Assembly (NCBI GenBank): GCA_021397835.1
Contig: JAJFZO010000645.1
Span: forward strand, 1,302,001 to 1,366,000
Direction of reading: 5' to 3'
DNA length: 64,000 nt
Origin: Moringa oleifera
Taxonomy: Eukaryota > Streptophyta > Magnoliopsida > Brassicales > Moringaceae
Both the position numbers and the translations under genes were made by a program. Of this stretch, positions 1-13,049 are shown piece after piece (the stretch's first letter is position 1; each line of letters begins with the position of its first letter). The notes beneath the pieces were generated by a model. That model was not told the origin of the DNA. It saw only the letters and a program-made list of their open reading frames with translations, and did not search any database.

Positions 1-192
1 AAGCTAGGACAGGGTGAATATCTTAATTCTTGTTTCTTTGCTTTTGTCCTCATAGATTCGACTCTCTTGGTACATTATTTGCACATGCCTTTAATTTGAG
101 TACGGGTACTTCTTTATTCTTTCCAATCAGTTGCTCTTATTTATCTTATACTTCTAATATTAAATATGTTAAATTTTACTTAATTTTTATAT
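1..192. other. Intergenic edge, no gene seen
   Basis: AT-rich sequence at the window edge. A 65-codon open frame starting at 30 shows no recognisable motif and ends inside the neighbouring repeat, so I do not call it a gene. Confidence 0.5.
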
Positions 193-725
193 TTAAAATA
201 AAAAATAAACATTATATAGAACTTTAATATTTATCTCATATTGTCAATTAAACTTTCATATGTTTAAAAAGTGATAATCGAATTTTGATTTATCAAATTA
301 GATTTTAGTTCAAATAATCATAAAAAATTAAAAAAAAATTTTATTGAAATACCTCAAAAGTAATTCAAATAAAATTTTCACTCCATTTCAAGTGCATCCT
401 TCAGATCTGAATAATTTTTGATGTAAAGTCCATTTTTTATAAAATTTTTAAATTTTTAACTATATAAATTTTAAAATATATATTTAAGACTAAAAAAATT
501 TAAAAATATTTATAACATTAACTTGAATGTTTATTTATATACGTAAAAAAATTTTAAGTCATCGTATAAGAATTTTAATTTGCATATCTTTAATTTTTGA
601 ATTTTTTTATAAAATTTAATTTAGTTTAATTTGATAGATCAAATTTTAATTTATTATTTTTTAACATGAAGATTTGATTGATGATATGTGATGAATATCA
701 AAGTTTTGTATAACATTTACCTTAA
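193..725. repeat. R1 palindromic MITE-like repeat, copy 1
   Basis: AT-rich block of about 530 bp. The reverse complement of its right half aligns with its left half over most of the length, so it could fold into a long hairpin. The right end reads ...ACATTTACCTTAA, the reverse complement of the terminus seen in copy 5. No coding potential is visible, as expected of a non-autonomous inverted-repeat element. The superfamily is not determined because I could not fix a target-site duplication. Confidence 0.6.
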
Positions 726-2660
726 AGTAAAATATTTTTGGACTTTTATATATTATTACTAATATAATAATTTTTAAAATATTGCTTTCTATTAAGATTA
801 TAATGTTTAACATATCCAATATAACTTTTAACTTCTAATTTTTTTTAATATATTTTAAAAACCAACACTTACACATAAATTTATTATACAGCATGCACAT
901 ATAATATGAAATAATTTACATTTAAAATAGTAGTAAAAAAGGAAAAACTTAAAATAATATATTATATGCAAATTTACTAAATTATTTATTAATAAAAAAA
1001 CCAAGAGAAAGATAAGAAAAAAGAATAAAAATATGAGTGACTAACTGAAAATTGCATTGTTTTTACAGGGTCAAATTGCAAAAACTGACCAAGGAGAAAA
1101 ATGAAAAAAAAAAAGTAATAATTTTACCTATGCTTCTGTTTAAGAGAGATACATATGCGTTCCATAGTCTGTCATTATACGACGCATTCTCTTTTCAAAT
1201 AAAGACCAAAGGGTCTGTGGCCGTAGATGGGATACACCGACGTACTTAAAATTGTCCTAAAGCTCAAATAAAGACATACAACACTATCTTCTTCAAATAA
1301 CCCATGCCAAAGAAGCTACAAGACGTGCAGCCATAATAGATCCAATGCTTTTCTTTTATAGGAAACTACTACATCTGAGAGATGACAAAACAAATCTACA
1401 GTAACAATTATAGGCCAAAATGATCTCATTAGCTCCCTTATGCTTCCTGTTTCCATGACTCAGAAAACAGTTTTCATATTTGGTCTCAATCTAGCCACTG
1501 ACCTATCGGCATCAAAGATAGAACTAAGTTTTAATTAATTTTATTGTCATGTAGTTCAAAATCAAGGTAACATTGCTATCAAATGAAAGATAGAACTAAG
1601 TTTTTTCAAATTGAAAAGAGACCCGGTTTCAATTTCAGTGAAATTCTTAGGGAAACAAAAGCACACATTTTACCCATATGAAAAATAGTTCTCGGGTATT
1701 GTCTGATTAAATTTCATATCTTAGTTGAGAAGTTTATGAGTCAAATCATTTCAAAATACCTCAATTTAATAGACAGGGACTTACGTATATCTTATCTTTT
1801 TATGGTAGCCATCTACCTTATTGAAATTAATAATGCAAAGTTTGATGGACCTACTTGTACATGTAAAAATAGAATAATCTTTTTCTAGAGTGAGAAGACC
1901 TTACATTTTCTTAGATTCTTAATTAAATTATTATTTGACGTAAAAGAAAATTACACAAATTTATCAAAATTATGAAGTAATAGTTAAATAATATGGAATT
2001 ACTAAGAAGAAATTGATGTGGCGTTAGATTCAATTTTGAAGTTAGCTTTGTGATCCTATCTAAGAGTACTTTGAAGTTTGTAATTATACTATATGTGGAA
2101 AAAAACTCAATTTCCTATTTTTAGTTCATGGCATTTAATTTAACAATTAAAACCTTGTCCTTGCCTGTTTCCATTTGGCAAGAAGTAGGACAACGACAGG
2201 CAAAGGGCACCACTAATGCAAATTCAATTAAGCTTTGGGTCTCAAAAAATTATGGATCAAAACTAAAAATATTTTTACTCAATAAATTGGAGTAACAATA
2301 TTTAGCATACACTGTCGGACCATATGTATTTAGACTTTAGGGAACAAATTATTTCCTACCATAATCTCACGTCGAGTGCGAATTCATCAATAATGTATAA
2401 TATAAATCTAGAGACACCTTCATAAGCTACTTTTTATTTTCAATTAAACAAAATCATTTGAATATAATTTTTGAAACTAAACAAAGTCTTTGTCAAAGAC
2501 TTTAAACATCAATCTTTATATTTTTAATCGTCTCTATCAATGATTTTAAGCCTCAAATTTTTGTTACCCACCTAATTAAATAAGTATTTTGTGAAGGGAA
2601 AAGAATCAATAAAACATGATAAAGTTTAAAATTACTTTTTTTGAGTCTAAAAATTTAGAA
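726..2660. other. Intergenic spacer, no gene recognised
   Basis: Mostly AT-rich, with a somewhat more mixed stretch at about 1050-1700. The longest open frame (1052-1249, 65 codons) is lysine-rich without a motif. I see no exon pattern or RNA gene. Confidence 0.5.
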
Positions 2661-3206
2661 GATAAAAATTACATAAAATTTTATTTTTATCTCATCTTAT
2701 TAATTAAATTTTTATTTTTTAAAAAATAATAAATTACACTTTAATTTATCAATTTGGTTAAATTGAACTTTAACTCAAATTGTTATGAAAAATTAAAAGT
2801 ATTTTCGCTGTAAAAATGCCTAAAAAATGATTTAAAGAAATTATTCATTTTACTTCGGGTTCATCCCCTAAATTAATTTGAATAATTTTTAATAAAAATT
2901 TTTTATGAATTTTTAAAAATTTTTGATTATGTAAATTTAAAAATATACACTTTTTTAATACTTATAAAATTTTGATTTTTTTTTGTGATGATAGGTTGAA
3001 TATTTCTTTACATCTATAAAAACTTTTAAGTCAAAATTCTTTGTACCTATATATAAAATTTTTAATTTAAATATCTTTAATTTTTAAATTTTTTAATAAT
3101 ATTTAATTATATTAAATTAAGATTTATTTATTATTTTTTAAATATAAAAATTTAATTGATAATGTAATATAAATATTAAAGTTTTATAAAATTTTTATTT
3201 AAATTA
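2661..3206. repeat. R1 palindromic repeat, copy 2
   Basis: Second copy of the family at 193-725. It shares the left-arm pattern (TTTATCTCAT..TTATTAATTAAATTTTTAT), a central tract of alternating A and T runs, and a right arm that is the inverted complement of the left. It ends about 290 bp before the conserved upstream block of the first IDD gene. Confidence 0.6.
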
Positions 3207-3499
3207 CAAAATTGTTTTCAAAATTAAGGTGAAAGATACATTTGAAAAAAAAAGAGAAAAAAGCAAAAGTTATTATTTGAAAAGTCAATGATGACATAAA
3301 ACGAGAGGGGAAGAGAATCATCTTTGGAAGAATCAGCAGTGAAATGCATTAATCACAAAATGAAAATGTCAAGAGTGGGGTGGGGCAGTGCTGTGTATAA
3401 CTGTAAATATAAGGAGGGCAGTGGGTGACGAAAATGAGGCTTTGTCTGGACGCAGGCAAAGAAGATACGAAATAAGAGAAGGAGAGATGGGAAGAGAGT

Positions 3500-3740
3500 A
3501 AGGCCTACAGGCTAGAGGTTGGTGGCCCCAAACCATCGCCGCATAAGGACACATTTCACTGCATGAACAGTGACAGCAACACACCCATCAGTTACTTCTG
3601 AATCCTCTCTGTAAATTTATGGATGGCAGTAATGGATGAGAAAAAAATATATACTTGAAATAGCCATAACATAAACTCTCTAGAGAGAGAAACATAGACA
3701 GAGATGACCATGCATATATGGCATGGACATATATGTGATG
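3500..3740. promoter_or_regulatory. Conserved noncoding block upstream of IDD gene A
   Basis: Contains, in order, AAGGCCTACAGG (3500-3511), GGTGGCCCCA, GCCGCATAAGGACACA and GCATGAACAG (3561-3570), then GCATATATG at 3712. The same words recur in the same order and on the same strand at 31380-31690, upstream of the second IDD gene, although that gene points the other way. Open frames cross the block but are not conserved as protein between the copies. A cis-regulatory role is inferred from conservation only. Confidence 0.55.
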
Positions 3741-3798
3741 CATATATATCATGACATTAATGATTGAGGAGCGGTTGGACCGAGAGGTTTAATTTTTT

Positions 3799-3811
3799 TA
3801 TATATTATAAA
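3799..3811 (+). promoter_or_regulatory. Candidate TATA box of IDD gene A
   Basis: TATATTATAAAG about 390 bp upstream of the start codon, the best TATA-like word before the presumed 5' UTR. Transcription would start near 3835 if it is used. Such words are common in AT-rich DNA. Confidence 0.35.
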
Positions 3812-4003
3812 GCAACAACAAGTACTGAGAAAGAGGAGAATCAAGATAGGTCTATAGATTGATTGTTTTCTTCTCTTCGCCTCTGGGTTCTAGCTGTCCC
3901 CTTACATGCTTTCCCCTTGGTTCTTTGTGGGTTTTATGTGAAGTTTTTCTGCTTGGTTCTTTCTGGGTTGCATCTGCAGATTTTGGAGGGACTAGAGAAG
4001 AAG

Positions 4004-4140
4004 GTAAGACACCTCATAAGAGCATCAATATTTTATTTTTATATTTTTACTGATTTTGAGATGCTCCTACTGGATAAATTATGTCAGAAGAAGACGATTT
4101 TCTTTCCTTTTTTTTTTTTTGTAAGTTTTGACAATTTTAG
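4004..4140 (+). other. Possible intron in the 5' UTR of IDD gene A
   Basis: AAG|GTAAGAC at 4001-4010 is a strong donor, and a T-rich tract ending ACAATTTTAG at 4140 is a plausible acceptor 64 bp before the ATG. Removing this segment gives a short spliced leader. Inferred from splice signals only. Confidence 0.35.
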
Positions 4141-4203
4141 CTGATTTTTGAGCTCTAGATTTGGTTTTGTTGAAGAAAAATCGGAGAACGTAAAACTCTG
4201 AAG

Positions 4204-7200
4204 ATGGCGGCCGCCTCATCGTCTGCACCGTTTTATGGAGCCGGGGAAGGTAACCAAAACCAGATGATACAACATTCGTCCACTACGGCTTCCTCAGCTG
4301 CTCCAGCCACAGCACCTCAAAAGAAGAAGAGAAATCAACCTGGAACACCAAGCAAGTAGCTCTTATCATCTATTGTTTCAGTACATGTATCTAAGGACTA
4401 AACTCAGCTCACAGATTCCCTTTCGTTTCCATCTCACCAAGGATTTCCCAAAGGAAACCTAATTTCAAATTTCATTAGGGTTTTCATCATTTTTGTATTT
4501 GGGAAACATTTATCTTATTAGCATGGGTTTTCCTTTTCTTCTTCTCTCCGAATTTAGCTTTCTTATCTTCTTGTTCTTCGTCCTTTGCTTTTCATGTATA
4601 TAAAGCTTAAGTTCTTTTTCTTTTTTTTGGCATATTTCATTACAGATCCAGATGCGGAAGTGATAGCACTATCTCCCAAAACACTGATGGCAACAAACAG
4701 GTTCATATGTGAGGTGTGCAACAAAGGGTTCCAAAGAGAGCAAAACCTTCAGCTTCACAGAAGAGGACACAACCTGCCTTGGAAGCTGAAGCAGAAGAGT
4801 ACAAAAGAAGTGAAGAGGAAGGTTTATCTATGCCCTGAACCCACATGTGTCCACCATGATCCTTCCAGGGCTCTAGGTGACCTTACAGGCATCAAGAAGC
4901 ACTACTCTAGAAAGCATGGCGAGAAGAAATGGAAGTGCGAGAAGTGTTCCAAGAGGTATGCTGTTCAATCTGATTGGAAGGCCCATTCTAAGACTTGCGG
5001 CACCAGAGAGTACAGATGTGATTGTGGAACTCTCTTCTCAAGGTAATTTAATTCATATCCTTCGTTATTTCTTGCTGTACAATAATTTTCATACCATTGA
5101 TATTCACTCATTATATATGGAAAGTTGACAAAGCTATCACGAGAAAAGGTTTGATAGATTCTAAGGACCCATAGTTGGATTAGAACAGGTCAGGTACTGC
5201 CAGTCATTATATTTCTCCTTTCTGGGTTATCACTCGATTAGATCTTTAACTCCATCTCTACTGTCCCTCTTTCTATTTGTTTGTGGAATACTGCTTGCAC
5301 GTGAATGATCTGTAAAACTACCATTGGATTCATGAGGCTTTGGGGGAAAGGAAATTGAGGGAAAATGTGTAGAGAGAGAGAGAGAGTTTCTGTAGTCAAA
5401 GAAAAAAAAGCCATTCATCAGGTCCTCCTTACCTCGGTAAGACCGCCCAATACCTTTCCTATTCACGTGTTCTTACATATACAGCGCCAAGAATGATATT
5501 GTTAGTGAATTTGTTCCCATGTGAGTTGGATATGCTTACTGCATTTGTATTGTTCTGGGTTGGCTTAGCTCGTTGCAGGTACTCCTTTCCATGAAAACGT
5601 TAGGCTGTGGGGCTAAGATGCCTTCTCCCCTCCCCCCCCTCCCCCTCTCTCTCTCTCTCTCTCTCTACAGTTTTAAGTAATTCTTTATGTTGCAGCAGAA
5701 AATTTTCCAGTGTTTTTCTCTCTGGGAAAAAGAGTTTCACAGTCATACTGAAAGTAAGGCAATCTCTTTGTGGAGCATTGATTTCTAATAGATTTCTCAA
5801 AATGGGGTCATTAATGGTGATTTTCATGGTTATAGAAAAATTCTTTCATTCAATGAAACACTATACATGGGTTTTGCATTAACTGAAGATGTGCCTCTGG
5901 ATTTTCTTTCATGAAACCAGCAAATTCTCAGGTTCATTTATTAGTTAGACCATCCTCAAATGGTGCTACTGTTGTCAAATTTATCATTTTCTGTTTCCAG
6001 TAAAATTCTTGGCCAGACCTTTAATACTCCTACATTCTTTTCAGAAACTGAAATTAGTACTTCCAGTTCAGGCTCTTTTATTCTGATATAATTCTTAATC
6101 TTTTTTAATATGTTTGTGTTCCAATGCCCCATTTTCTCACTTTGGCTAATGCTTTTATACAACACAATCATTCTCTAATGCATAAATTGTCATAGGTACA
6201 AAATTTGGCAGCATATAAACTTGTAATTCTTGTTAAATAAATAGCTTCTTCTTAGTATGAATTCAACCGGGTGACTTCCAGCTGCTTCTCTTGTTCCTTT
6301 TCTCTTTTCCATTGTGTGTGTTCTCTTGTGGATAGAGAGAGAAGAGGAGAGAAGGGGGTGGTGCTCAATTCTAAAGATGCACGTGGTGTTCATAGGTCCC
6401 CCCTTGGCTTGTGTTGGTTCCTTAAACAAAAACTGATATGAACTGACTGCGTGCGGTTTCTGTTCAAAGATTGTCCTTTCTCCTCTCGAAATCAACAGCA
6501 GTTTTTCCTCGTTTTTCTTACGTTGTGCATACCAATGCAGTTCAACTGCATTTCCTATGTCATGTTCTTTGTATCAGTTATGTCATTTATACCTGAGATG
6601 TGATCTAACAAGTCACTTTTCCTTATAATTGTTGCAGACGTGATAGTTTCATCACTCACAGGGCTTTCTGTGACGCCCTGGCTCAGGAGAGTGCGAGACA
6701 CCCGACCAATCTAAGCACAATGACCAGTCATTTGTATGGAAACAGCCACATGAGCTTAGGTCTATCTCAAGTGGGTTCTCAGGTTCCCTCCTTACAAGAT
6801 CCAAACAACTCATCTACTAACATGCTGAGGCTAGGCAGTGCCGGTGCAGCAAAATTTGAGCACCTGGTCCCTCCAGCAAATGCCTCTTCATTACAGTCTA
6901 TGCAATCATCTGGATTCTTCATTCAAGATGTAAACCAAGGTTTCTCCGACCAGCAACCTCACCAGGGGCCGTTTCCCAACAAAACACTACATGGGCTAAT
7001 GCAACTTCCTGATCTTCAAGGCAACACAAGTAACTCTACATCATCGGCTGCCAATCTCTTCAACCTTGGCTTCTTTTCCAACAATAGTTCCACTAGCAGC
7101 TTAAGTAACAGTGAGACTACTAATGCTACCAACCTACCGAATTCTGGCTTCGCAGGCTCTAATCAGTTCAACACTGGAAATGGTGGCGGCCAAGGCGCAG

Positions 7201-7838
7201 CCTTCTTCTCTAATAATATTGGTGATCATGGTGGTTCAGGTCTCACTTCTCTTTACAACAATTCAGTGCAGCATGATAGCATATCCCCACATATGTCTGC
7301 AACTGCATTGCTCCAAAAAGCTGCTCAAATGGGCTCTACCACTAGCAACAATAGCTTAACGTTGATAAGAGGCTTGAGCGGTTCTTCAACAACTGCAGCT
7401 AAATCTGATAGGCCACCCATGTCCTCCAGCTTCGGGGGCAGTTTTGGTACCAGCACTGCTGGGGGACAAAGCCTAAGATCACAGATGGAAAACGATAACA
7501 ACCTCCAGGGTCTTATGAATTCTCTAGTAAATGCGAACTCTAACATATTCGGAGGAGGTCAAGGACAAGATAATAGCTTTGCGGGATTCAATGGCAGTGG
7601 GATCACAAGTTTCGCCAACGTTGAAGACGCAAAACTGCACCAGAACATTGCTGCAAGTATGGGTAATTCTGATAAGTTGACACTGGATTTCCTTGGCGTT
7701 GGAGGGATGGTAAGAAACATCAGCGGCGGCTTCTCACAGAGAGAACAACAGCACGGTATCCATATCAGCTCCTTCGACCCTGAAATGAAGTCCCCCCCAC
7801 AGGCAAGCCAACCTTTTGGGAGAGCAAAACTACAATGA
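4204..7838 (+). CDS. IDD (INDETERMINATE DOMAIN) C2H2 zinc-finger transcription factor, gene A
   Basis: Coding exons 4204-4351, 4646-5042 and 6638-7838 join in frame to 581 codons plus stop. Residues 43-46 (KKKR) form a basic nuclear signal. The ID domain carries four fingers: C2H2 at 71-91 and 112-140, and C2HC at 147-167 and 174-193. The rest is Ser/Asn/Gly-rich, with the family motifs MSATALLQKAAQMG at 401-414 and DKLTLDFLG at 527-535. IDD proteins bind DNA in the nucleus and partner GRAS proteins such as SCR, SHR and DELLAs. Layout and C-terminal motifs recall Arabidopsis IDD4/IDD5; I am less sure of the exact orthologue. Intron 1 must begin with GC to keep the frame. The ATG was chosen because it opens MAAASSS, as in the paralog at 27015-30845. 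All zinc ligands are present and no disruption is seen. Confidence 0.92.
4352..4645 (+). other. Intron 1 of IDD gene A, GC-AG type
   Basis: The coding frame is kept only if the exon ends at ...ACACCA A and the intron starts GCAAGT. Using the next GT (4356) would shift the frame in the following exon. The acceptor is TTACAG at 4640-4645. The paralog has AA|GTAAGT at the same place, so the donor here differs by T to C at position +2. GC-AG introns are a known minor class. Confidence 0.8.
5043..6637 (+). other. Intron 2 of IDD gene A with (CT)n tract
   Basis: A 1595-bp intron, donor AAG|GTAATT and acceptor GTTGCAG, splitting the Arg codon just after finger 4 begins (after residue 181). It holds a (CT)n run at 5644-5667 and a short (AG)n run near 5371-5386. 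Open frames inside it have no recognisable products. Confidence 0.8.
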
Positions 7839-9687
7839 AGATAAACCAAAAAGAACTAGTTCGTAGTTTAGATATAATTGTAAGTTGAACATTTACCAAA
7901 AAGTTTTTACTTGCTTTGACTCCATTAGCCAGAGTTTTCAGGCGTAAGTTTGTAGATTAAGGCGTAAGTGTGTCCTTATGGCTTACTCAGAACCTTTGAA
8001 CTCTTTTTTTTTTTTTTTTGCGAACTCTTGTGGTAGCTATAGCTTACCGACTTTAAAACTAGATGAGATGGTAACAATCCTAACTTTCTCAGTCGCACAG
8101 ATGCCGGAAAACGTACATGCACAGAACTTGACACCAACGCAGAAAGGCGGTAGCATAACGACAACCAATATGTCCATTATTTGATGTTATATATCTAATG
8201 CATGTGGTATTATTCTAATTAAATAGTCTTTGAGGGAAGTTTCAGGGTCATTTCAGGTTTGTTATGAGAATTCCCAGAAAGCATACTATAAGAAATGAGG
8301 TAAGCCATGTTGATTAGAATGTCAAAAGCACGACACACACCAATGCCCCTTAGACGAATCTTCGCTATGCCTACTACATTCCAACAGACTCGACAAACTG
8401 AACTTCTTGTTCTTCATAAATATATATATTTTTTCTGTGTTTGTCAAGTTGCTCTGTTTCCTTTAATATAATAATGGAATCAGGTGTGTTTAGTGAGAAA
8501 GCGTTAGTCCCTTTTAGTTTTCTTTATGATCTCATTGAAGAATTTGTTTGCCCACCTAATACCTAACCCAAAACATTAATAATATATATGATATTGAAAG
8601 CGAAAACCAAAAGAATTGCTGGATTTCCGGGGCCCTGTTGACATTCTCCAGAAAATTTCCACTCTTTTTATTCTAAATTCCTTTTCATGTTGACTCATCT
8701 TCTCAACGGATCACTTCCTCTTTTTCCTGAGACATGCGTTGCATGCAGTCCCTGTTCGTTTTTTCTTTTCTCGATCTCTTGCCAAACACGTCCAGGCTCT
8801 CCTAAGGGTTGTCTCTTAATTTCTTATTCCAACGATAGTTACATGTTTTACAGTGTATACAACATGGGCCTCATGTCATGGCCGGACAGATACCAAGAAG
8901 AAGTGTTGGCAGGAACAAACCCGGGAACAGCGTTTGTTGTTTATGGTAATTATCATGAAACTCATGTGAGTGTTTTGTCGTGATCGTTAGCTACTCTTTA
9001 GCTTCTCTTTAGCTTTAATGGATTCATTAGGCTGTGATAGTAAAAAGGTGAACCGCTTCAATGGTTTTTTAAAATTTGAAACTTCTCTGATAAGATTGCA
9101 AAGGATAATTTTCTACTTTTCGTCGTCTCCAGGCTCTTAGGCAACTTCCTAAATAGTCCTCATGCCTAAATTATCATCTTAACGGGTAGTGGCCTAGAGC
9201 ACCACCCTTACACTTGGCTGTTCAGTCCATGAATAGCTAAGCCTGAAGAGCATAATTTTTTATTGCATAAAGAGCATTGGAAATAAATTAATATGGAAAG
9301 CATCCAAAGGAAACAAAGACCAAAACAGGGTTTATTAACCATTCACATGACCATCAATTTGAATTTTGCTAAACTTTTGATAAAATTATAATGCATAATA
9401 ATTTAATAAATTTAATAGTTTAAATTTTTTATTAATATTATAAATTATAAGAATACTCTTATAATTCTTTATTAAAAAACTCAATACAAAGCTCACATCA
9501 ACGGAGATATAAATAAGTACTTCTAAAGTTTTTTTTTTTAAAAGAACAAAATGAAAAGAACTGATAAAGCACATAAGTTTTATATTAATATGAAATTTAA
9601 ATATATTTTAAATAAAATTATATTATTAAATTTGATATTTAAATTATGAATTCACTGTATTAATTTAAAATTTTAAAACAATAACAT
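7839..9687. other. 3' flank of IDD gene A and spacer
   Basis: The first few hundred bases presumably contain the 3' UTR. A 98-codon frame at 8687-8983 has no family resemblance and no splice context. No clear terminator or polyadenylation site can be assigned. Confidence 0.45.
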
Positions 9688-9712
9688 TATATATATATAT
9701 ATATATATATAT
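9688..9712. repeat. (AT)n microsatellite
   Basis: An uninterrupted alternating AT run of about 25 bp in AT-rich spacer. Confidence 0.9.
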
Positions 9713-11229
9713 TAAACATCTACCTCAATGGGACATAGATGTATGAGTGAAAAACTAAACATTTACATCAATACTACAATGATACTGATGTAGATCATTA
9801 AAAATTGGTTATAAGTTTTGGTTTATATATAGATACATATATACAAAGTTGTAAAGAATTGAATATTATTCGTCAGACTTTTTCATTTAAAATATTAATC
9901 ATTGAAAAAAATAAAAGATTATTATAATATACCCAACAATGATGGATAGTTACATGGATGGGAACTAACAACGGGTGAAACACTATTGATTAGACCCAAG
10001 AATGGCTAAACTAAGTGAAACATTACGACAATGATCAGATGTAAAACTTTACATGACTATTGTACCTCACTTAACATGGCTATTGAACTTGATTTCAGGT
10101 TAAGAAGTCTTAATTATGGTTTTTTTAAATTAAGAATAAGTGTAATGATGAAAATTTTTATTTTCTTGCCAAAAATTAAAATTTTATTATAATTAAAATT
10201 AAAAAGAGATTATCTTATGGTCAATGGTATTATAATTCCAAGATATGTTGGGTGTAATGGAGATCTAGTCAATGTCTATTGTAAAGTGCTACAAATATTA
10301 ATGTAGAAGAACAATAAATGGGAGATGACATATAAGAATATCACATGATTTTTTTCGCCAATTCAAATATAACCATAGATAAAATTGATTTGAGGGAATC
10401 ACTACAGAAAAATGTAGAAGAATCACATTTAGAAGAAGGGTTTCATGGTTTATAAAGGACATTGACAAACTACTATATCTAAGATCCGCTCAACTTTTGT
10501 TATCACTCGATTTTAGCATACAAAGTAACAATTTTGTGGTGTAATAGATAATTTATGGTTTTACAGAATCTTGTAAAATAACATGCATAACAAAGGTGAT
10601 ATTGTACTTTAATTTTTTTCAATGAAACAAAAATGAATATTTACCAGTCGAGGTTTAATACAAATTCATATTTGTGCTAATGTTTATGTTATAGCTTAAT
10701 TATTGAAAAGTTAGTGGATTGAAATTAAGATGGATGCTAGAGAAAGAGAGCCAAAAGGGAATATAGTGGTTAGAGTTCAAAATTTTTGACTTATTTATTT
10801 ATTTATTATATATTTTTAAAAAATAAATTTGATATGTTTTGATATGAGTTTATAATTGGGTTTGATTTCCTTGAAATCTGGTTTATATTTATATTTAGTT
10901 TAATTTGGGCTTGGATTTATACAATGCTATAATGTGAGCTTTGACGAGTACCCACGCTAAAGTCAAGTACAAAAAAAAAGGAATACAATTTCTATCCCTC
11001 TCAAGGGAAACTAGGATTCCTTGAACAAAACTACATATCCTGAAGCTCCATCCTACTAAGGCAAGTATTTATGCTTCCCAATCCACTTACTTTTTGACAT
11101 ACAGTCAACTTATAGGGTTCATCTTGTTATTCTATGGGAAATCATTTAAGTGAGAATCTAGCCGTTGAAAACAATTTATAATATTAAAAAATAAGATAAA
11201 AATTATGAAAAACACTAAGTGTTTGAACT
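9713..11229. other. Intergenic spacer, no gene seen
   Basis: AT-rich sequence without an open frame of note. Nothing matches a protein domain or RNA gene that I recognise. Confidence 0.5.
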
Positions 11230-11790
11230 TCAATTGTAAGGATGAAATTATTTGAGTAAAATTAACATAAAATTTTATTATTTACTTCATGTTGTCGAAT
11301 AAATTTTAATGTTTAAAATGTCAACATTCATCTAACTATTTAGATCCAATTAAACTCAATCAAAAAATTTAAAAATTCAAATTTTTAGTTTTTAGATCTT
11401 GTACAATGAATTTTAGTTTAAAAATTTTTAGATATATAAAAAAATTCAAGCTAATGTAACACAATAATTTTAGAATCTTTTAAGAACTAAAAATATTTTT
11501 AAAAAATTTATAATATAAAAAATTTAAAGGGATCATAAAGAATAATATGAACAAAAAATTCTTCAAATTTTAAATATGAACTTGAATGGAGTGTGGAATT
11601 TATTTGAATTATTTTTAAAAAAATATTTTAATAATAAAAATACTTTAATTTTTCATAATTGTTTGAGCAAAAATCCAATTTGATCCAAAATGATAGTTCA
11701 AGGTTCAATTTGTCACCTTTTAAAGATCCAGAATGGTTTGTAATGTATAGCATACTTCAGAGTTTTCTATAATCTTTATCCAAATTATTA
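11230..11790. repeat. R1 palindromic repeat, copy 3
   Basis: Matches the R1 family best in reverse complement: it has the TGAACTTGAATGGAGTG..ATTTATTTGAATTA arm and ends ..ATAATCTTTATCC, a worn version of the family terminus. More diverged than copy 5, so both boundaries are approximate. Confidence 0.5.
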
Positions 11791-12469
11791 TTTAAATTAA
11801 AAATATTTTGAAGAAGCAATGCCTATTACACCTGATAGATTGCTGCGATTTTTTTAGGCATTTTGTATAATATAATTCATAAAAATATATGAAAATAATA
11901 GTTTAAAATTTTTTGAAGCTTTGTTTTTTATTCTCAATTGAAATAACCATTGTTACTCAAAGCGAAATTATAAAATTGTCATTAACTTAAAATATTTAGA
12001 GATGTGTTGATTTTTCTATCAATTTTTCCATCTCTTCATTTTTCAAACTATAAAAATCTTTCACTTATTTTTTTTTTCGTTTTCTTAGTGATCTTGCAAC
12101 TTGGAAAAAGTCATCAAACCTAATAAAACCATAATATCATTAAGAACTTCATTCAAGATAAAGATTTGACTTTCTTTGTTGTTCAGTTTAGTGTTGTTTA
12201 TTTTAAAAGCCATCTGAAGCAAATGTTTTGGCTTTCTTTGTGTATTCCTTCAAATAAGGGCTTTTAAAAATGGAGTTTCTTCAAGTTGACCTTCTATGGT
12301 TAGTTTTATTGCTAGGTTACATACTCTTGAAAATGAATTATAGCCTTTAATCACACTTCATTTTAAATAGATTAGAAACGTAAAATAAGATTTATTTTGT
12401 CAGTTTCATCCATCTGTTATAAATTATGTCCATCATTTTCCCATATGACTGCATTATCCAACATGCTAA

Positions 12470-12930
12470 TTATCTTGCCATTTGAAATTTGATGAGTTCT
12501 TGCCAATTTGTAGTTGTTATCTTGCACTTAATATCATGCCAATTTTGCTACTTATTATCTTGCCACTTGCTTTATGTTATCATGTTGCTTTTTATATATC
12601 TTACCATTTTTTATCTTTTTTTTTTTTTTGCCATTTGCTTTATATCACATGCCTATAGGGTTTATGTAACCTTGCCATTTGACTTGTCTAGTATCGTGTC
12701 CCTTATATCTTGCCATTTTGGCCTCTTTTATCTTACTATTTGCTTTATAATTATCTTATTAATCAGTCAATGTTATCACTCCATTTGGCTTATCATTATC
12801 ATCCCTCTTATATTTTATCATCTTAACCTCTGTTATTTTGTCATTTACTTTATGTTATTCTGCTAATTGGTGTGTATTATCTTAACATTTAGCTTATGTA
12901 TTATCGTGCCCCTCTATGTTATTTTATCAT
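12470..12930. repeat. Degenerate minisatellite, TTATCTTGCCATTTG unit
   Basis: Variants of TTATCTTGCCATTTGCTTTATG recur roughly every 20-40 bp: ATTATCTTGCCATTTG at the start, TTATCTTGCCACTTGCTTTATG near 12558, TATCTTGCCATTTTG near 12708, and TTATTTTGTCATTTACTTTATG near 12834. The open frame at 12489-12866 is a low-complexity by-product and not a gene. Confidence 0.65.
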
Positions 12931-13049
12931 TTTGTAAATGATATCATGTTTTTTTATAAGCTTACGTTTTTTTTTTTTTTTTGCACGTTTTAACAGCTTT
13001 TGTTATGCGTAGATAGCAGCTTTGTCTAAGCTAGTACTTTTAGTACTTA

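Noticed and set aside
8687..8983. 98-codon + frame downstream of IDD gene A
   Set aside because: Cys- and Ser-rich at the start, with no recognisable family, codon bias or splice context. Length is compatible with chance.
12489..12866. 125-codon hydrophobic frame
   Set aside because: It is created by the degenerate TTATCTTGCCATTTG array; the apparent membrane-protein look comes from T-rich repeats.
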